A stretch of 64,000 nt of DNA, from contig CP076020.1 of NCBI GenBank assembly GCA_018622675.1, forward strand, positions 620,001 to 684,000, written 5' to 3'. The position numbers and the translations under genes were made by a program. Shown piece after piece: positions 28,472 to 36,194 of the stretch (positions are counted from its first letter, which is position 1; every line of letters begins with the position of its first letter). Origin of the DNA: Mycoplasmatota bacterium. GTDB taxonomy: Bacteria; Bacillota_I; Bacilli_A; Izemoplasmatales; Hujiaoplasmataceae. Below the pieces are notes generated by a model, which searched no databases, was not told where the DNA came from, and was given only the letters and a program-made list of their open reading frames with translations.

Positions 28472-29557
28472 ATGAAAAGAGTGTATAACTTTTCAGCAGG
28501 ACCAGCAGTCCTTCCTGAAGCTGTATTAAAGCAAGCTGCAGAAGAATTATTTATTTATAAGAATACTGGTATGTCTGTAATGGAAATGTCACATCGATCA
28601 AAAGACTTTCTTGAAATTATCACTGAAGCTGAAGCGAATTTAAGAAAACTGATGAATGTACCTAAAAATTACAAAATATTATTTTTACAAGGCGGGGCAC
28701 ATACCCAATTTTCAATGATTCCTTTAAACTTAATGAAAAACAAAAAAGCTGATTTTATTACAACAGGTAGTTGGGCAAAAAAAGCTTTAAAAGAGGCAAA
28801 AAAATATCTTAAGACAAATGAGTTAGCAAGTTCTGAAGACAAAATGTTTTCTTATATTCCTAGCTTTAATAATTTAAGTTTTGATCCTGAAGCTGATTAT
28901 GTTCATATTTGTGAAAATAATACTATTTATGGTACTAAATACCATGAATTACCAGATACAAATGGCGTAGATTTAGTTTCAGATATGTCATCTTGTATTT
29001 TGTCTGAGCCTGTTGACGTAAGTAAATATGCTTTGATTTATGCTGGTGCACAAAAAAATATTGGCCCAGCCGGGACAACAATTGTCATTATTAGAGAAGA
29101 TTTGATTACAGAAAACTATCCAGACTACACACCTTTAATGTTGCAATATAAAACACATGCTGATAAAGATTCAATGTTTAATACTCCACCTACATATGGC
29201 ATATATATGTGTGGACTAGTATTTAAACACTTACTTGATAATGGTGGTGTTGAAGCTATCTATGAACATAATAAAACAAAAGCAGCAATATTATATGATT
29301 ATTTAGATCAATCTAAATTATTTAAACCAACCGTTGTTAAAAAAGATCGCTCTTTAATGAATGTAACCTTTAATACAGGTCATGATGAACTTAATAAAAA
29401 ATTTATTGAAGAGGCAAAAAATCAAGGGTTAGTTAATTTAAAAGGACATCGTTCAGTTGGTGGAATGAGAGCTTCAATATATAACGCTATGTCAGTAGAG
29501 GGTGTTCAAGCTCTAGTTGATTTTATGAAAAAATTTGAAGAGGAGAATTCACTATGA
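28472..29557 (+). CDS. serC: Phosphoserine aminotransferase
   Basis: A 361-residue class V PLP aminotransferase forming 3-phosphoserine from 3-phosphohydroxypyruvate. The start RVYNFSAGPAVLPE and the PLP-lysine motif GAQKNIGPAG near residue 195 are diagnostic. ATG 28472 is chosen with AGGAGTG 6 nt upstream; an in-frame GTG at 28463 lies within that site. The end overlaps serA (ATGA). No serB phosphatase is in view. Confidence 0.93.
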   Translation: MKRVYNFSAGPAVLPEAVLKQAAEELFIYKNTGMSVMEMSHRSKDFLEIITEAEANLRKLMNVPKNYKILFLQGGAHTQFSMIPLNLMKNKKADFITTGSWAKKALKEAKKYLKTNELASSEDKMFSYIPSFNNLSFDPEADYVHICENNTIYGTKYHELPDTNGVDLVSDMSSCILSEPVDVSKYALIYAGAQKNIGPAGTTIVIIREDLITENYPDYTPLMLQYKTHADKDSMFNTPPTYGIYMCGLVFKHLLDNGGVEAIYEHNKTKAAILYDYLDQSKLFKPTVVKKDRSLMNVTFNTGHDELNKKFIEEAKNQGLVNLKGHRSVGGMRASIYNAMSVEGVQALVDFMKKFEEENSL

Positions 29558-30714
29558 AAGTAAGTTGTTTAAATAATATTTCAAAAATAGGATTAAAACA
29601 TTTTACTTCTCAATATCAAGTTGTTGATGATAATAACGATAGTGATTTAATTCTTGTAAGAAGTGCTAAAATGCATGATTATGAGATCAATGATAATTTG
29701 CTTGCTGTAGCAAGAGCTGGGGCTGGAGTTAATAATATTCCACTTGATAAAATGGCCAAATCTGGTGTAGTTGTGTTTAATACACCTGGGGCTAATAGCA
29801 ACGCTGTAAAAGAATTGGTTGTTGCTGGGATGTTAATGTCTTCACGAGATTTAATTGGCGGAAGTCAGTGGGTTAGAGATAATAAATCTGATAAGGATAT
29901 TTTAAAAAGCATAGAAAAAGCTAAAAAAGCTTATGGTGGAAATGAAATACTTGGGAAAAGTTTATTAGTTATTGGACTTGGAGCTATTGGTGGTAAAGTT
30001 GCTAATGTAGGCGTTTCTCTTGGTATGAAGGTATACGGTTATGATCCATATTTAAGTGAAAATGCTAGAAGAATGCTAGATAACAAAGTAGAATTAATTG
30101 AAGATTTAAATAAAGTATATCCAGAAGCTGACTTTATAAGTTTACATCTACCTTTATTAGATTCTACAATGTATTTTATTGATGAAAAAGTTTTTGACTT
30201 ATGTAAGCCTGGCGTAGTGATTTTGAATTATGCTCGAGATTTATTAGTTAAAAATGAAGATTTAAAAATTGCAATCGAAAAAGGTATTGTAAAAAAATAT
30301 GTAACAGATTTTCCTAATCATTATGTTGCTAATTTAGATAATGTGATATACTTTCCACATTTAGGAGCTTCAACAGCGGAATCAGAGGAAAACTGTGCGA
30401 CCATGGCTGTCCATCAATTAATGAATTACGTTGATAAAGGTGAAATTGTTAATTCAGTAAACTATCCTAATATTAAATTGGAACGTTTAGAAGATAAGGA
30501 AAGATTAACGATTTTGGCTAAAAATGATCCATCTAGCGCAAGGGTGATTGATGGCGTTATGAATAAACTAAGTGATGCTATTAAATCTAAAGCTTCAAAA
30601 GTTAGAGGAGATTATGCATACTATGTATTTGATTTAGATAAGCATATGCCAAATGACTTATTAGATGAATTATATAAGACTGAGGGCATCTATAAAATTA
30701 GAACTATAAAATAG
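29554..30714 (+). CDS. serA: D-3-phosphoglycerate dehydrogenase
   Basis: A 386-residue NAD-dependent 2-hydroxyacid dehydrogenase, the first step of serine synthesis. The substrate loop ARAGAGVNNIP, Rossmann motif GLGAIGGKVANVG near residue 144 and catalytic-histidine segment PHLGASTAESEENCA near residue 269 are present. The last 60 or so residues look like a reduced ACT-type tail rather than a full regulatory domain. It is coupled to serC by a 4-nt overlap. Confidence 0.92.
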   Translation: MKVSCLNNISKIGLKHFTSQYQVVDDNNDSDLILVRSAKMHDYEINDNLLAVARAGAGVNNIPLDKMAKSGVVVFNTPGANSNAVKELVVAGMLMSSRDLIGGSQWVRDNKSDKDILKSIEKAKKAYGGNEILGKSLLVIGLGAIGGKVANVGVSLGMKVYGYDPYLSENARRMLDNKVELIEDLNKVYPEADFISLHLPLLDSTMYFIDEKVFDLCKPGVVILNYARDLLVKNEDLKIAIEKGIVKKYVTDFPNHYVANLDNVIYFPHLGASTAESEENCATMAVHQLMNYVDKGEIVNSVNYPNIKLERLEDKERLTILAKNDPSSARVIDGVMNKLSDAIKSKASKVRGDYAYYVFDLDKHMPNDLLDELYKTEGIYKIRTIK

Positions 30715-30722
30715 ATATATTA

Positions 30723-30752
30723 AATGCCTAATTGATTATTAGGCATTTTTTA
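30723..30752 (+). terminator. Intrinsic terminator after serA
   Basis: AATGCCTAAT, 5-nt loop, ATTAGGCATT and a T-run. Confidence 0.92.
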
Positions 30753-30771
30753 TTTATTTTTTACCAAGTTA

Positions 30772-30798
30772 TTTACTTTTTTTAACATTTATTATAAT
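30772..30798 (+). promoter_or_regulatory. Promoter of the tandem-PAS gene
   Basis: A clear TATAAT at 30793-30798, 24 nt before the start codon. The -35 (TTTACT at 30772, 15-nt spacing) is weak. Confidence 0.5.
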
Positions 30799-30822
30799 GT
30801 ATTTATTGGTGAGGTGTTACAC

Positions 30823-31545
30823 ATGAGTTTAGAATCAAGAGAGTCCATAAGATTCGATAAGCATTTATCCTATGTCATTGATCATATTAAGTCAGGTTTT
30901 ATTTTCTTTGATAAAGATGGAAAGATTTTATATTTTAATCACTTTTTTGAAATGTTATTTGAAGAAATAAAATCTTCTAAGGACCTAAATTTTATTGAAA
31001 TCTTAGATTTGAACAAATCCATTCTTAATCATTTAGTCACTCAGAATAAGATAGAGTTCACTAAAACATTAGATATACGCGATAATAATGTTTTATTTAA
31101 TATTTCAATTACAAAAATAAAGGACAATTCAGATAAAGTTTTTGGATATGTAATTATTAATTCCTTATCTAGTATGGAAAAGCAAGTTGACGATTTATTG
31201 ATAAGAGAATTAGATACTCAAACCCTAATTAATGATGCTCTAATAGGCGTTTTTATGGTGGATAAAAAACATCGAATCATTAGAACAAATAAAACTTTTT
31301 GTAAACTTCTTGGTTATAAACCATATGAATTACACAAAACATATTCTTGGACTATTTTAAATGATTATACTAAAGAAAGCATAGAAAAGTCTTTTGGTCA
31401 TATGGAAAATGCAATTAATAGTGTCAAGACAGATTTCATTAAAAAAAATGGAGAACTACTAAATTTAAAGGTAATGGGTAAGGGTGGTAAAATCAAAGGC
31501 GAACCTGTTATGATATATTTTGTAGATACTTTCCCTAAGGGATGA
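30823..31545 (+). CDS. Tandem PAS-domain protein without output domain
   Basis: About 240 residues that can be read as two PAS folds, near residues 17-110 (DHIKSGFIFFDKDGKILYFN) and 127-237 (DALIGVFMVDKKHRIIRTN). No kinase, GGDEF, HD or DNA-binding segment and no membrane helix are seen. It probably acts as a soluble sensor or adaptor that binds a ligand and a partner protein. ATG 30823 has GAGGTG 6 nt upstream; an in-frame GTG at 30814 is inside that site. It sits among c-di-GMP genes, but a link is only contextual. Confidence 0.75.
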   Translation: MSLESRESIRFDKHLSYVIDHIKSGFIFFDKDGKILYFNHFFEMLFEEIKSSKDLNFIEILDLNKSILNHLVTQNKIEFTKTLDIRDNNVLFNISITKIKDNSDKVFGYVIINSLSSMEKQVDDLLIRELDTQTLINDALIGVFMVDKKHRIIRTNKTFCKLLGYKPYELHKTYSWTILNDYTKESIEKSFGHMENAINSVKTDFIKKNGELLNLKVMGKGGKIKGEPVMIYFVDTFPKG

Positions 31546-31552
31546 AAAATAC

Positions 31553-31581
31553 TTGATTTTTTAGCAAAATAATTATACAAT
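31553..31581 (+). promoter_or_regulatory. rpmG promoter
   Basis: TTGATT (31553-31558), 17 nt, TACAAT (31576-31581), 25 nt before the rpmG start. Confidence 0.72.
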
Positions 31582-31606
31582 AGATACGTTGATTGGAGGA
31601 ATGATT

Positions 31607-31756
31607 ATGGAACAACAATTCACTTTGAGATGTGAAGAATGTAAATCGGAAAATTACCGTTATAGAAAAAATAAAACCACACATCCTGATAAAATGGAAG
31701 TAAAAAAATACTGTCCTACTTGTAAAAAGCACACAGTACATAAAGAAAGAAAATAA
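31607..31756 (+). CDS. rpmG: 50S ribosomal protein L33
   Basis: A 49-residue zinc-ribbon ribosomal protein starting [19 protein letters not shown] and ending [14 protein letters not shown]. Both CxxC pairs (C9/C12 and C36/C39) are present, so this is the zinc-binding C+ form. ATG 31607 is chosen because GGAGGA ends 6 nt upstream; an in-frame ATG at 31601 abuts it. The gene has its own promoter and terminator and is not next to secE-nusG, its frequent neighbours. Confidence 0.93.
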   Translation: MEQQFTLRCEECKSENYRYRKNKTTHPDKMEVKKYCPTCKKHTVHKERK

Positions 31757-31763
31757 CTTTAAA

Positions 31764-31789
31764 GGGTATCCACTATGGATACTTTTTCT
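31764..31789 (+). terminator. Intrinsic terminator after rpmG
   Basis: GTATCC, loop ACTAT, GGATAC plus flanking wobble pairs, then TTTTTCTT. Confidence 0.8.
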
Positions 31790-31813
31790 TTATAAATATA
31801 AAGGGGAATTAAA

Positions 31814-32437
31814 ATGTTTAAACTTAAAACGATAAAAAATCAAAAAATGGATATGAATTCTTATTTGTTAATAAAAAAGAAGCATGTAATTCTTATCGAT
31901 CCAGGTTTTAATGGTCATGAGATTTTAAATGTTATTGAAGAAAATCATTATACAATAGAAGCTATTTTATTAACACATGGGCATTATGACCATATTAGAG
32001 ACATTAAATTAATATATCAAAATGCTGATTATCCTATCTATATTCATTCCAATGACTATAAGTCATTGTATGATCCTAATATGAATTATTCAAAAGCTTT
32101 TAATCAGAACTTCATTTTAGATAAAGATATGGTTGTAAAAAAGTTGAATGATGAAACAAGTATTAATCTTTTAAATGAGAATATTAATGTCATTCACACT
32201 CCCGGTCATACATTTGGATCGGTGATGTTTGAATATAACAAATATATTTTTTCTGGTGATACAATATTTTACGATAGTATTGGAAGAACTGATTTATTTA
32301 GTGGGAATTTTAATGCTATCAGGCGTTCAATTAATATGATTAAAGATAAAATTTCTAATAATAAGATAATTTTACCGGGTCATGGACAATCAGGCTCTTT
32401 TGAAGAAATCAAAAAAATAAACAGATTTTTTCAATGA
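31814..32437 (+). CDS. Metallo-beta-lactamase-fold hydrolase (glyoxalase II-like)
   Basis: A 207-residue single-domain metallo-hydrolase. The metal motif THGHYDH is near residue 55, followed by HTPGHTFGS, FSGDTIF and LPGHG, the usual order for the family. The short size matches the YcbL-type subgroup of glyoxalase II-like thioesterases. Cytoplasmic, no signal peptide. Substrate unknown. An AAGGGGA site precedes the ATG. Confidence 0.82.
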   Translation: MFKLKTIKNQKMDMNSYLLIKKKHVILIDPGFNGHEILNVIEENHYTIEAILLTHGHYDHIRDIKLIYQNADYPIYIHSNDYKSLYDPNMNYSKAFNQNFILDKDMVVKKLNDETSINLLNENINVIHTPGHTFGSVMFEYNKYIFSGDTIFYDSIGRTDLFSGNFNAIRRSINMIKDKISNNKIILPGHGQSGSFEEIKKINRFFQ

Positions 32438-32451
32438 TGGTTTTCTTTTAA

Positions 32452-32480
32452 TTGTTTTAATTAAGGTATTTATATATAAT
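32452..32480 (+). promoter_or_regulatory. Promoter of the GGDEF/HD-GYP gene
   Basis: TTGTTT (32452-32457), 17 nt, TATAAT (32475-32480), 28 nt before the start. Confidence 0.72.
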
Positions 32481-32508
32481 ATAAACATATTTTACACGGA
32501 GGATTTTT

Positions 32509-34518
32509 ATGGTGAGTTTCTCAATGGCAATATTTTCTTACGTTGATTTTCAAGCTTTATTTATTAATGCCATGGTTTTAGTTTGGATTGCAACTATATA
32601 CGCTGCCTTTACGGGGAATTTTTTGAAAAGCAGTGTGATGGAAAAAATAATTATATCCTTTTTCTTTAGTTTAGTTGTTGTACTCTTAATGACTATTCCT
32701 TTTGAAATATCACAAGGATATATCTTTGATACCAGAACGGTACTTTTAAGCTTGTCTGGTATGTTTTTAGGTTTTATACCTACTGTTGTAGTCACAATAA
32801 TAGCCTTAATTTATAGGGTTATCATTGGCTCTAATGGAGTTTTCTTAGGCTTCTTGTTGATTTTAAGCTCTGCCTCTTATGGTTTATTATGGAGGTTTTA
32901 CATATCAAAGAAAATTAAAATTAAACGTATTTTTGAACTCTTGGTTTTTTCATCATTATCAGGTCTTATTCCATTATTTCTCATTATAAGTTTTGAGAGA
33001 GTATTGTTTAAAGAGTTTTGGGCCTTTTTTACTTTATTCTATTTGTTTGCTTTACCCCTTTTAACTTTTATTTTATCCCTTATTATTAACAGGCAAGACG
33101 AAACTGCCAATCTCTCTAAAATAATTAAAGACCAAAAGAAATTATTACAGGCTTCTATTGATAGTCCTAAGGTTATGGAAATTTATGTTCTAGATAAAGA
33201 TTTTAATTATTTAGCCTTTAATTCATATCATAAATATTGTATGAATTTATATTACGGGCAAAATATTAAAGTCGGTGATTCGTTTTTGGAATATATTAAA
33301 AATTCAGAGATGTACTCTAGATTTAGATCACAAATTTCTAAGGCACTACAAGGCGTTGAATATTCAACTGTAGATGAGGTTGAAACAACGAAAGATAAGT
33401 ACTATGAAAGTATGTTCACACCTATCAGAGATGATAATCAAGAAGTAATAGGTGTAGGCATATTTGCTTATGATGTAACAAAGAAGAAGCAATATGAAAG
33501 AAACTTAGAGTATTTAAACTACCACGATGCATTAACTGAGGTTTTTAATCGTAGATATTATAACGAAAAATTATTAAAATATGAAAGATTAGAAAACTAC
33601 CCATTATGTATCATTTTAGCTGATGTAGATTCTTTAAAAACTGTTAATGATGCCTTTGGACACGAAAAAGGTGATGAACTTTTAGTAGAGGCAGCCAATA
33701 TTCTTAAAAACATCGTTCAAGATAGAGGCTTTGTTTCAAGAATTGGTGGAGATGAGTTTGTAGCTGTATTAAAAAACACAAATACACAAATGGCTGAAAA
33801 TATTATTTCTGATATTACCAAACAGTTAGAAATGAAATCAGTTGCGGGTGTTAAGTTGTCCATGTCTATTGGCTATGATATTATTGATGTTGATAATCCA
33901 TTTGAAGAAGCTTTTAAAACTGCAGAAGATAATATGTATAAAAACAAACTTTTTGATCAATCTGGAACTAATAATGAAACAATTAATACCATTATGAAGA
34001 GCTTATATGAAAAAAACCCTAGAGAAGAATCTCATTCTCAAAGGGTATCAAAATATTGTATAATGGTAGGGGAAGCACTTAATCTATCTAAAGACAAAGT
34101 CAATTCTCTAAGAGTAGCTGGTATGTTACATGATATTGGAAAAATAGCAATAGCAGATAGTATTTTAGACAAACCTGGAAAATTAACTGACCATGAGTAT
34201 GAAAGAATTAAAAAACATCCGGAAATTGGATATAGGATTTTATCTGCCTCATCTCAGTATATAGATGTAGCTAAAGACATTTTATATCACCACGAACATT
34301 ATGATGGGAAAGGTTATCCAAGAGGCTTAGTAGGAGAAGATATTCCACTTAACTCAAGAATTATTTCTGTCGTGGATGCTTATGATGCGATGACATTAAG
34401 TAGACCATATAGATCTTCATTCACTAAAGAAGAAGCTCTAAAGGAACTAGAAAGATGCTCTGGAACGCAATTTGATCCAACTGTTGCTAAAGTATTTGTT
34501 GAGATTATGAGTCGATAA
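32509..34518 (+). CDS. 5TM-receptor, PAS, GGDEF and HD-GYP protein (c-di-GMP turnover)
   Basis: A 669-residue membrane protein. An N-terminal block of five or six hydrophobic helices (about 15-195) resembles the 5TM LytS/YhcK receptor module. A PAS-like region (about 205-320), a GGDEF domain (335-490, intact RIGGDEF) and an HD-GYP domain (500-669, with LHDIGK and HHEHYDGKGYP) follow. Both catalytic motifs look intact, so it could make and degrade c-di-GMP, or the GGDEF part could only sense GTP. GGAGG lies 6 nt before ATG 32509. No terminator lies directly after the gene. Confidence 0.88.
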   Translation: MVSFSMAIFSYVDFQALFINAMVLVWIATIYAAFTGNFLKSSVMEKIIISFFFSLVVVLLMTIPFEISQGYIFDTRTVLLSLSGMFLGFIPTVVVTIIALIYRVIIGSNGVFLGFLLILSSASYGLLWRFYISKKIKIKRIFELLVFSSLSGLIPLFLIISFERVLFKEFWAFFTLFYLFALPLLTFILSLIINRQDETANLSKIIKDQKKLLQASIDSPKVMEIYVLDKDFNYLAFNSYHKYCMNLYYGQNIKVGDSFLEYIKNSEMYSRFRSQISKALQGVEYSTVDEVETTKDKYYESMFTPIRDDNQEVIGVGIFAYDVTKKKQYERNLEYLNYHDALTEVFNRRYYNEKLLKYERLENYPLCIILADVDSLKTVNDAFGHEKGDELLVEAANILKNIVQDRGFVSRIGGDEFVAVLKNTNTQMAENIISDITKQLEMKSVAGVKLSMSIGYDIIDVDNPFEEAFKTAEDNMYKNKLFDQSGTNNETINTIMKSLYEKNPREESHSQRVSKYCIMVGEALNLSKDKVNSLRVAGMLHDIGKIAIADSILDKPGKLTDHEYERIKKHPEIGYRILSASSQYIDVAKDILYHHEHYDGKGYPRGLVGEDIPLNSRIISVVDAYDAMTLSRPYRSSFTKEEALKELERCSGTQFDPTVAKVFVEIMSR

Positions 34519-34542
34519 AAATCTAAAAAATAACACCTATAA

Positions 34543-34668
34543 TTTAAAGAAAAAGCAATGATTGATGCAAGGGCTGATATTCAAATATGTGATGAACTTC
34601 ATTTAGCGATAAATATGGATAAAGCACATTTCTTTGATGTGAAAACTCAATTTAGAATAAAAAAATAA
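34543..34668 (+). pseudogene. C-terminal remnant of a sugar ABC transporter ATPase (MsmK/UgpC/MsmX type)
   Basis: An open stretch of about 41 codons ends at TAA 34668. From 34558 it reads MIDARADIQICDEL followed by HLAINMDKAHFFD, which matches the conserved C-terminal beta-domain of MsmK/UgpC-type ATPases (ARGDIHxGDxI...FDxNKxHFFD). All nucleotide-binding parts are missing and an in-frame stop lies at 34540-34542. It is a relic of a deleted gene just upstream of an insertion element. Confidence 0.75.
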
Positions 34669-34673
34669 TAGAT

Positions 34674-34681
34674 TATTAAAA
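34674..34681 (+). repeat. Left copy of 8-bp target-site duplication
   Basis: TATTAAAA directly before the left end of the insertion element; an identical copy lies at 36158-36165. Confidence 0.88.
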
Positions 34682-34735
34682 GGTTCTATAATTTTCTTAG
34701 GGGTGTTAATAAAAAGATGTTTATAAATTAAAAGT

Positions 34736-34802
34736 GCATGAATAGGAATCATCCTTTATAATTAAGTTACCTACTCCCAATCGAAAGGGGTCCTATTCAT
34801 GC
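34736..34802 (+). promoter_or_regulatory. Inverted repeat sequestering the transposase start codon
   Basis: GCATGAATAGGA (34736-34747) and TCCTATTCATGC (34791-34802) are perfect 12-bp complements. The right arm contains the transposase ATG (34799-34801) and abuts the AAAGGGG site. RNA that starts outside the element would fold and hide the start codon. Such structures limit transposase synthesis in other IS families. Confidence 0.75.
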
Positions 34803-36067
34803 ATGAACATTATATCAGTAAATTATTTAATTTGAAAGATGAAGATATTATTATTAAAGATATTTCTATAGAAAGAGGGACTAAGTATATTAAATTAGAA
34901 CTTCCTATTAGAGAACATGTCTGTCCTCACTGTGGTTGTTTAACCAAGAGGGTTCATGATTACAGGATAAGAAAGATAAAACATCAATTTGATTTAGGAT
35001 ATAAAGTGATACTTCTATATAGGCGGCGAAGATATTTATGTAAAGATTGTCATAAACGTTTTCCTGAAGAGAATCAATTTGTAAGAAAATATCATAAGAT
35101 AAGTAATTATACGAAACAACTAATTATCAAAGAATATGGATTTAAACAATCAATCACAGATGTTGGTAGACATTTAAATATATCATTTCACACAGTTATG
35201 AGACACATTAAAACTCATATTAGACCTAGGAGGCAAGTTTTACCTGAAGTCTTGAGTATAGATGAGTTTAAAAATTTATCTCATGGCTATGGTAAATATG
35301 CTTTTCTTATGACTGATCCAGTCAATAAAAAACTGATTGACGTTTTCCCTAACAGAAGAAAACATAACCTAGAGTATTACTTCTCCCATATTGACAAAAA
35401 AGAGCGAGATAAGGTCAAATGCATCATATCAGACTTATGGGATCCTTATAGACAACTGGTTCACAAATACTTTCCTAAGGCCAAATTAATCGCTGATAAG
35501 TATCATTTTATTAGACAGATGTATTGGGCCGTTCAAGATGTTAGATTAAGGGTTATGAAGAAATATCGAAAAGGTACTTATGAATATCATTATTTAAAGA
35601 AATATTGGAAACATATATTGGCTTATACTTATAATCTTTCAACCAAGCATTTTAAAGATTATAAGCTTGGTTATCACATTACAGCGAGAGAGATTATTGA
35701 TAAAGTAAGACACTTTGATCTAGATATGAAAAAGGCGATTGATTTAAAGGATTCCTTCTATGAAATGATGCATAGCACATCTTATTATGAAGCTAGAGAT
35801 GTAATAAATCAATTTATAGATGACTTATATCAAACAAAGTTACCTGAATTCAAAACAGTCGCTAGGACTTATAAAAACTGGAAAGAAGAAATTATTAATT
35901 CATTTATTACCTATGACAAAAAACAATTAACCAATGGCTTTATTGAAGGTTTGAACAATAAAATCAAAGTGATTAAACGCATAGCCTTTGGCTATAGAAA
36001 CTTTGATCACTTTAGATTAAGAATATTTGCATTAACTCATAATGATTGCCCTATTACTTCACTTTAA
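34799..36067 (+). CDS. tnp: ISL3-family transposase
   Basis: A 422-residue transposase. It has an N-terminal zinc ribbon (C42, C45, C81, C84), a helix-turn-helix (about 105-135) and a DDE catalytic domain with D155 (SIDEFK), D212 (SDLWDPY) and E383 (FIEGLNNKIK). The C-terminal signature IKRIAFGYRNFDHFRLRI is typical of the ISL3 / IS204-IS1001-IS1096-IS1165 group. Reading frame and catalytic residues are intact, so it is probably active. Confidence 0.93.
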   Translation: MHEHYISKLFNLKDEDIIIKDISIERGTKYIKLELPIREHVCPHCGCLTKRVHDYRIRKIKHQFDLGYKVILLYRRRRYLCKDCHKRFPEENQFVRKYHKISNYTKQLIIKEYGFKQSITDVGRHLNISFHTVMRHIKTHIRPRRQVLPEVLSIDEFKNLSHGYGKYAFLMTDPVNKKLIDVFPNRRKHNLEYYFSHIDKKERDKVKCIISDLWDPYRQLVHKYFPKAKLIADKYHFIRQMYWAVQDVRLRVMKKYRKGTYEYHYLKKYWKHILAYTYNLSTKHFKDYKLGYHITAREIIDKVRHFDLDMKKAIDLKDSFYEMMHSTSYYEARDVINQFIDDLYQTKLPEFKTVARTYKNWKEEIINSFITYDKKQLTNGFIEGLNNKIKVIKRIAFGYRNFDHFRLRIFALTHNDCPITSL

Positions 36068-36157
36068 AACAAAAAGAAAAAGACGATACTTCAAACGAAA
36101 TATCATCTTTAAATTCTTTTCTTAAACATCAAAGACCCCTATCCTTGACATTCAACC

Positions 36158-36165
36158 TATTAAAA
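36158..36165 (+). repeat. Right copy of 8-bp target-site duplication
   Basis: TATTAAAA immediately after the right inverted repeat, identical to 34674-34681. Confidence 0.88.
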
Positions 36166-36193
36166 AAAGTCTCCAATTTCGGAGACTTTTTCT
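36164..36193. terminator. Bidirectional intrinsic terminator
   Basis: AAAAAGTCTCC, 6-nt loop, GGAGACTTTTT. It ends the convergent kinase gene and, before the IS arrived, would have ended the upstream plus-strand transcript. Confidence 0.9.
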
Positions 36194-36194
36194 C

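Larger units (their letters stand above)
34682..36157 (+). mobile_element. Intact ISL3-family insertion sequence (1476 bp)
   Basis: The ends are imperfect inverted repeats that begin GGTT and share the block TAGGGGTnTT at the same offset (left from 34682; right, read inward, from 36157). An exact 8-bp duplication, TATTAAAA, flanks the element, the size known for ISL3 elements. One full-length transposase gene is inside. The insertion separated the upstream transcript from a hairpin terminator now at 36164-36193. Confidence 0.9.
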
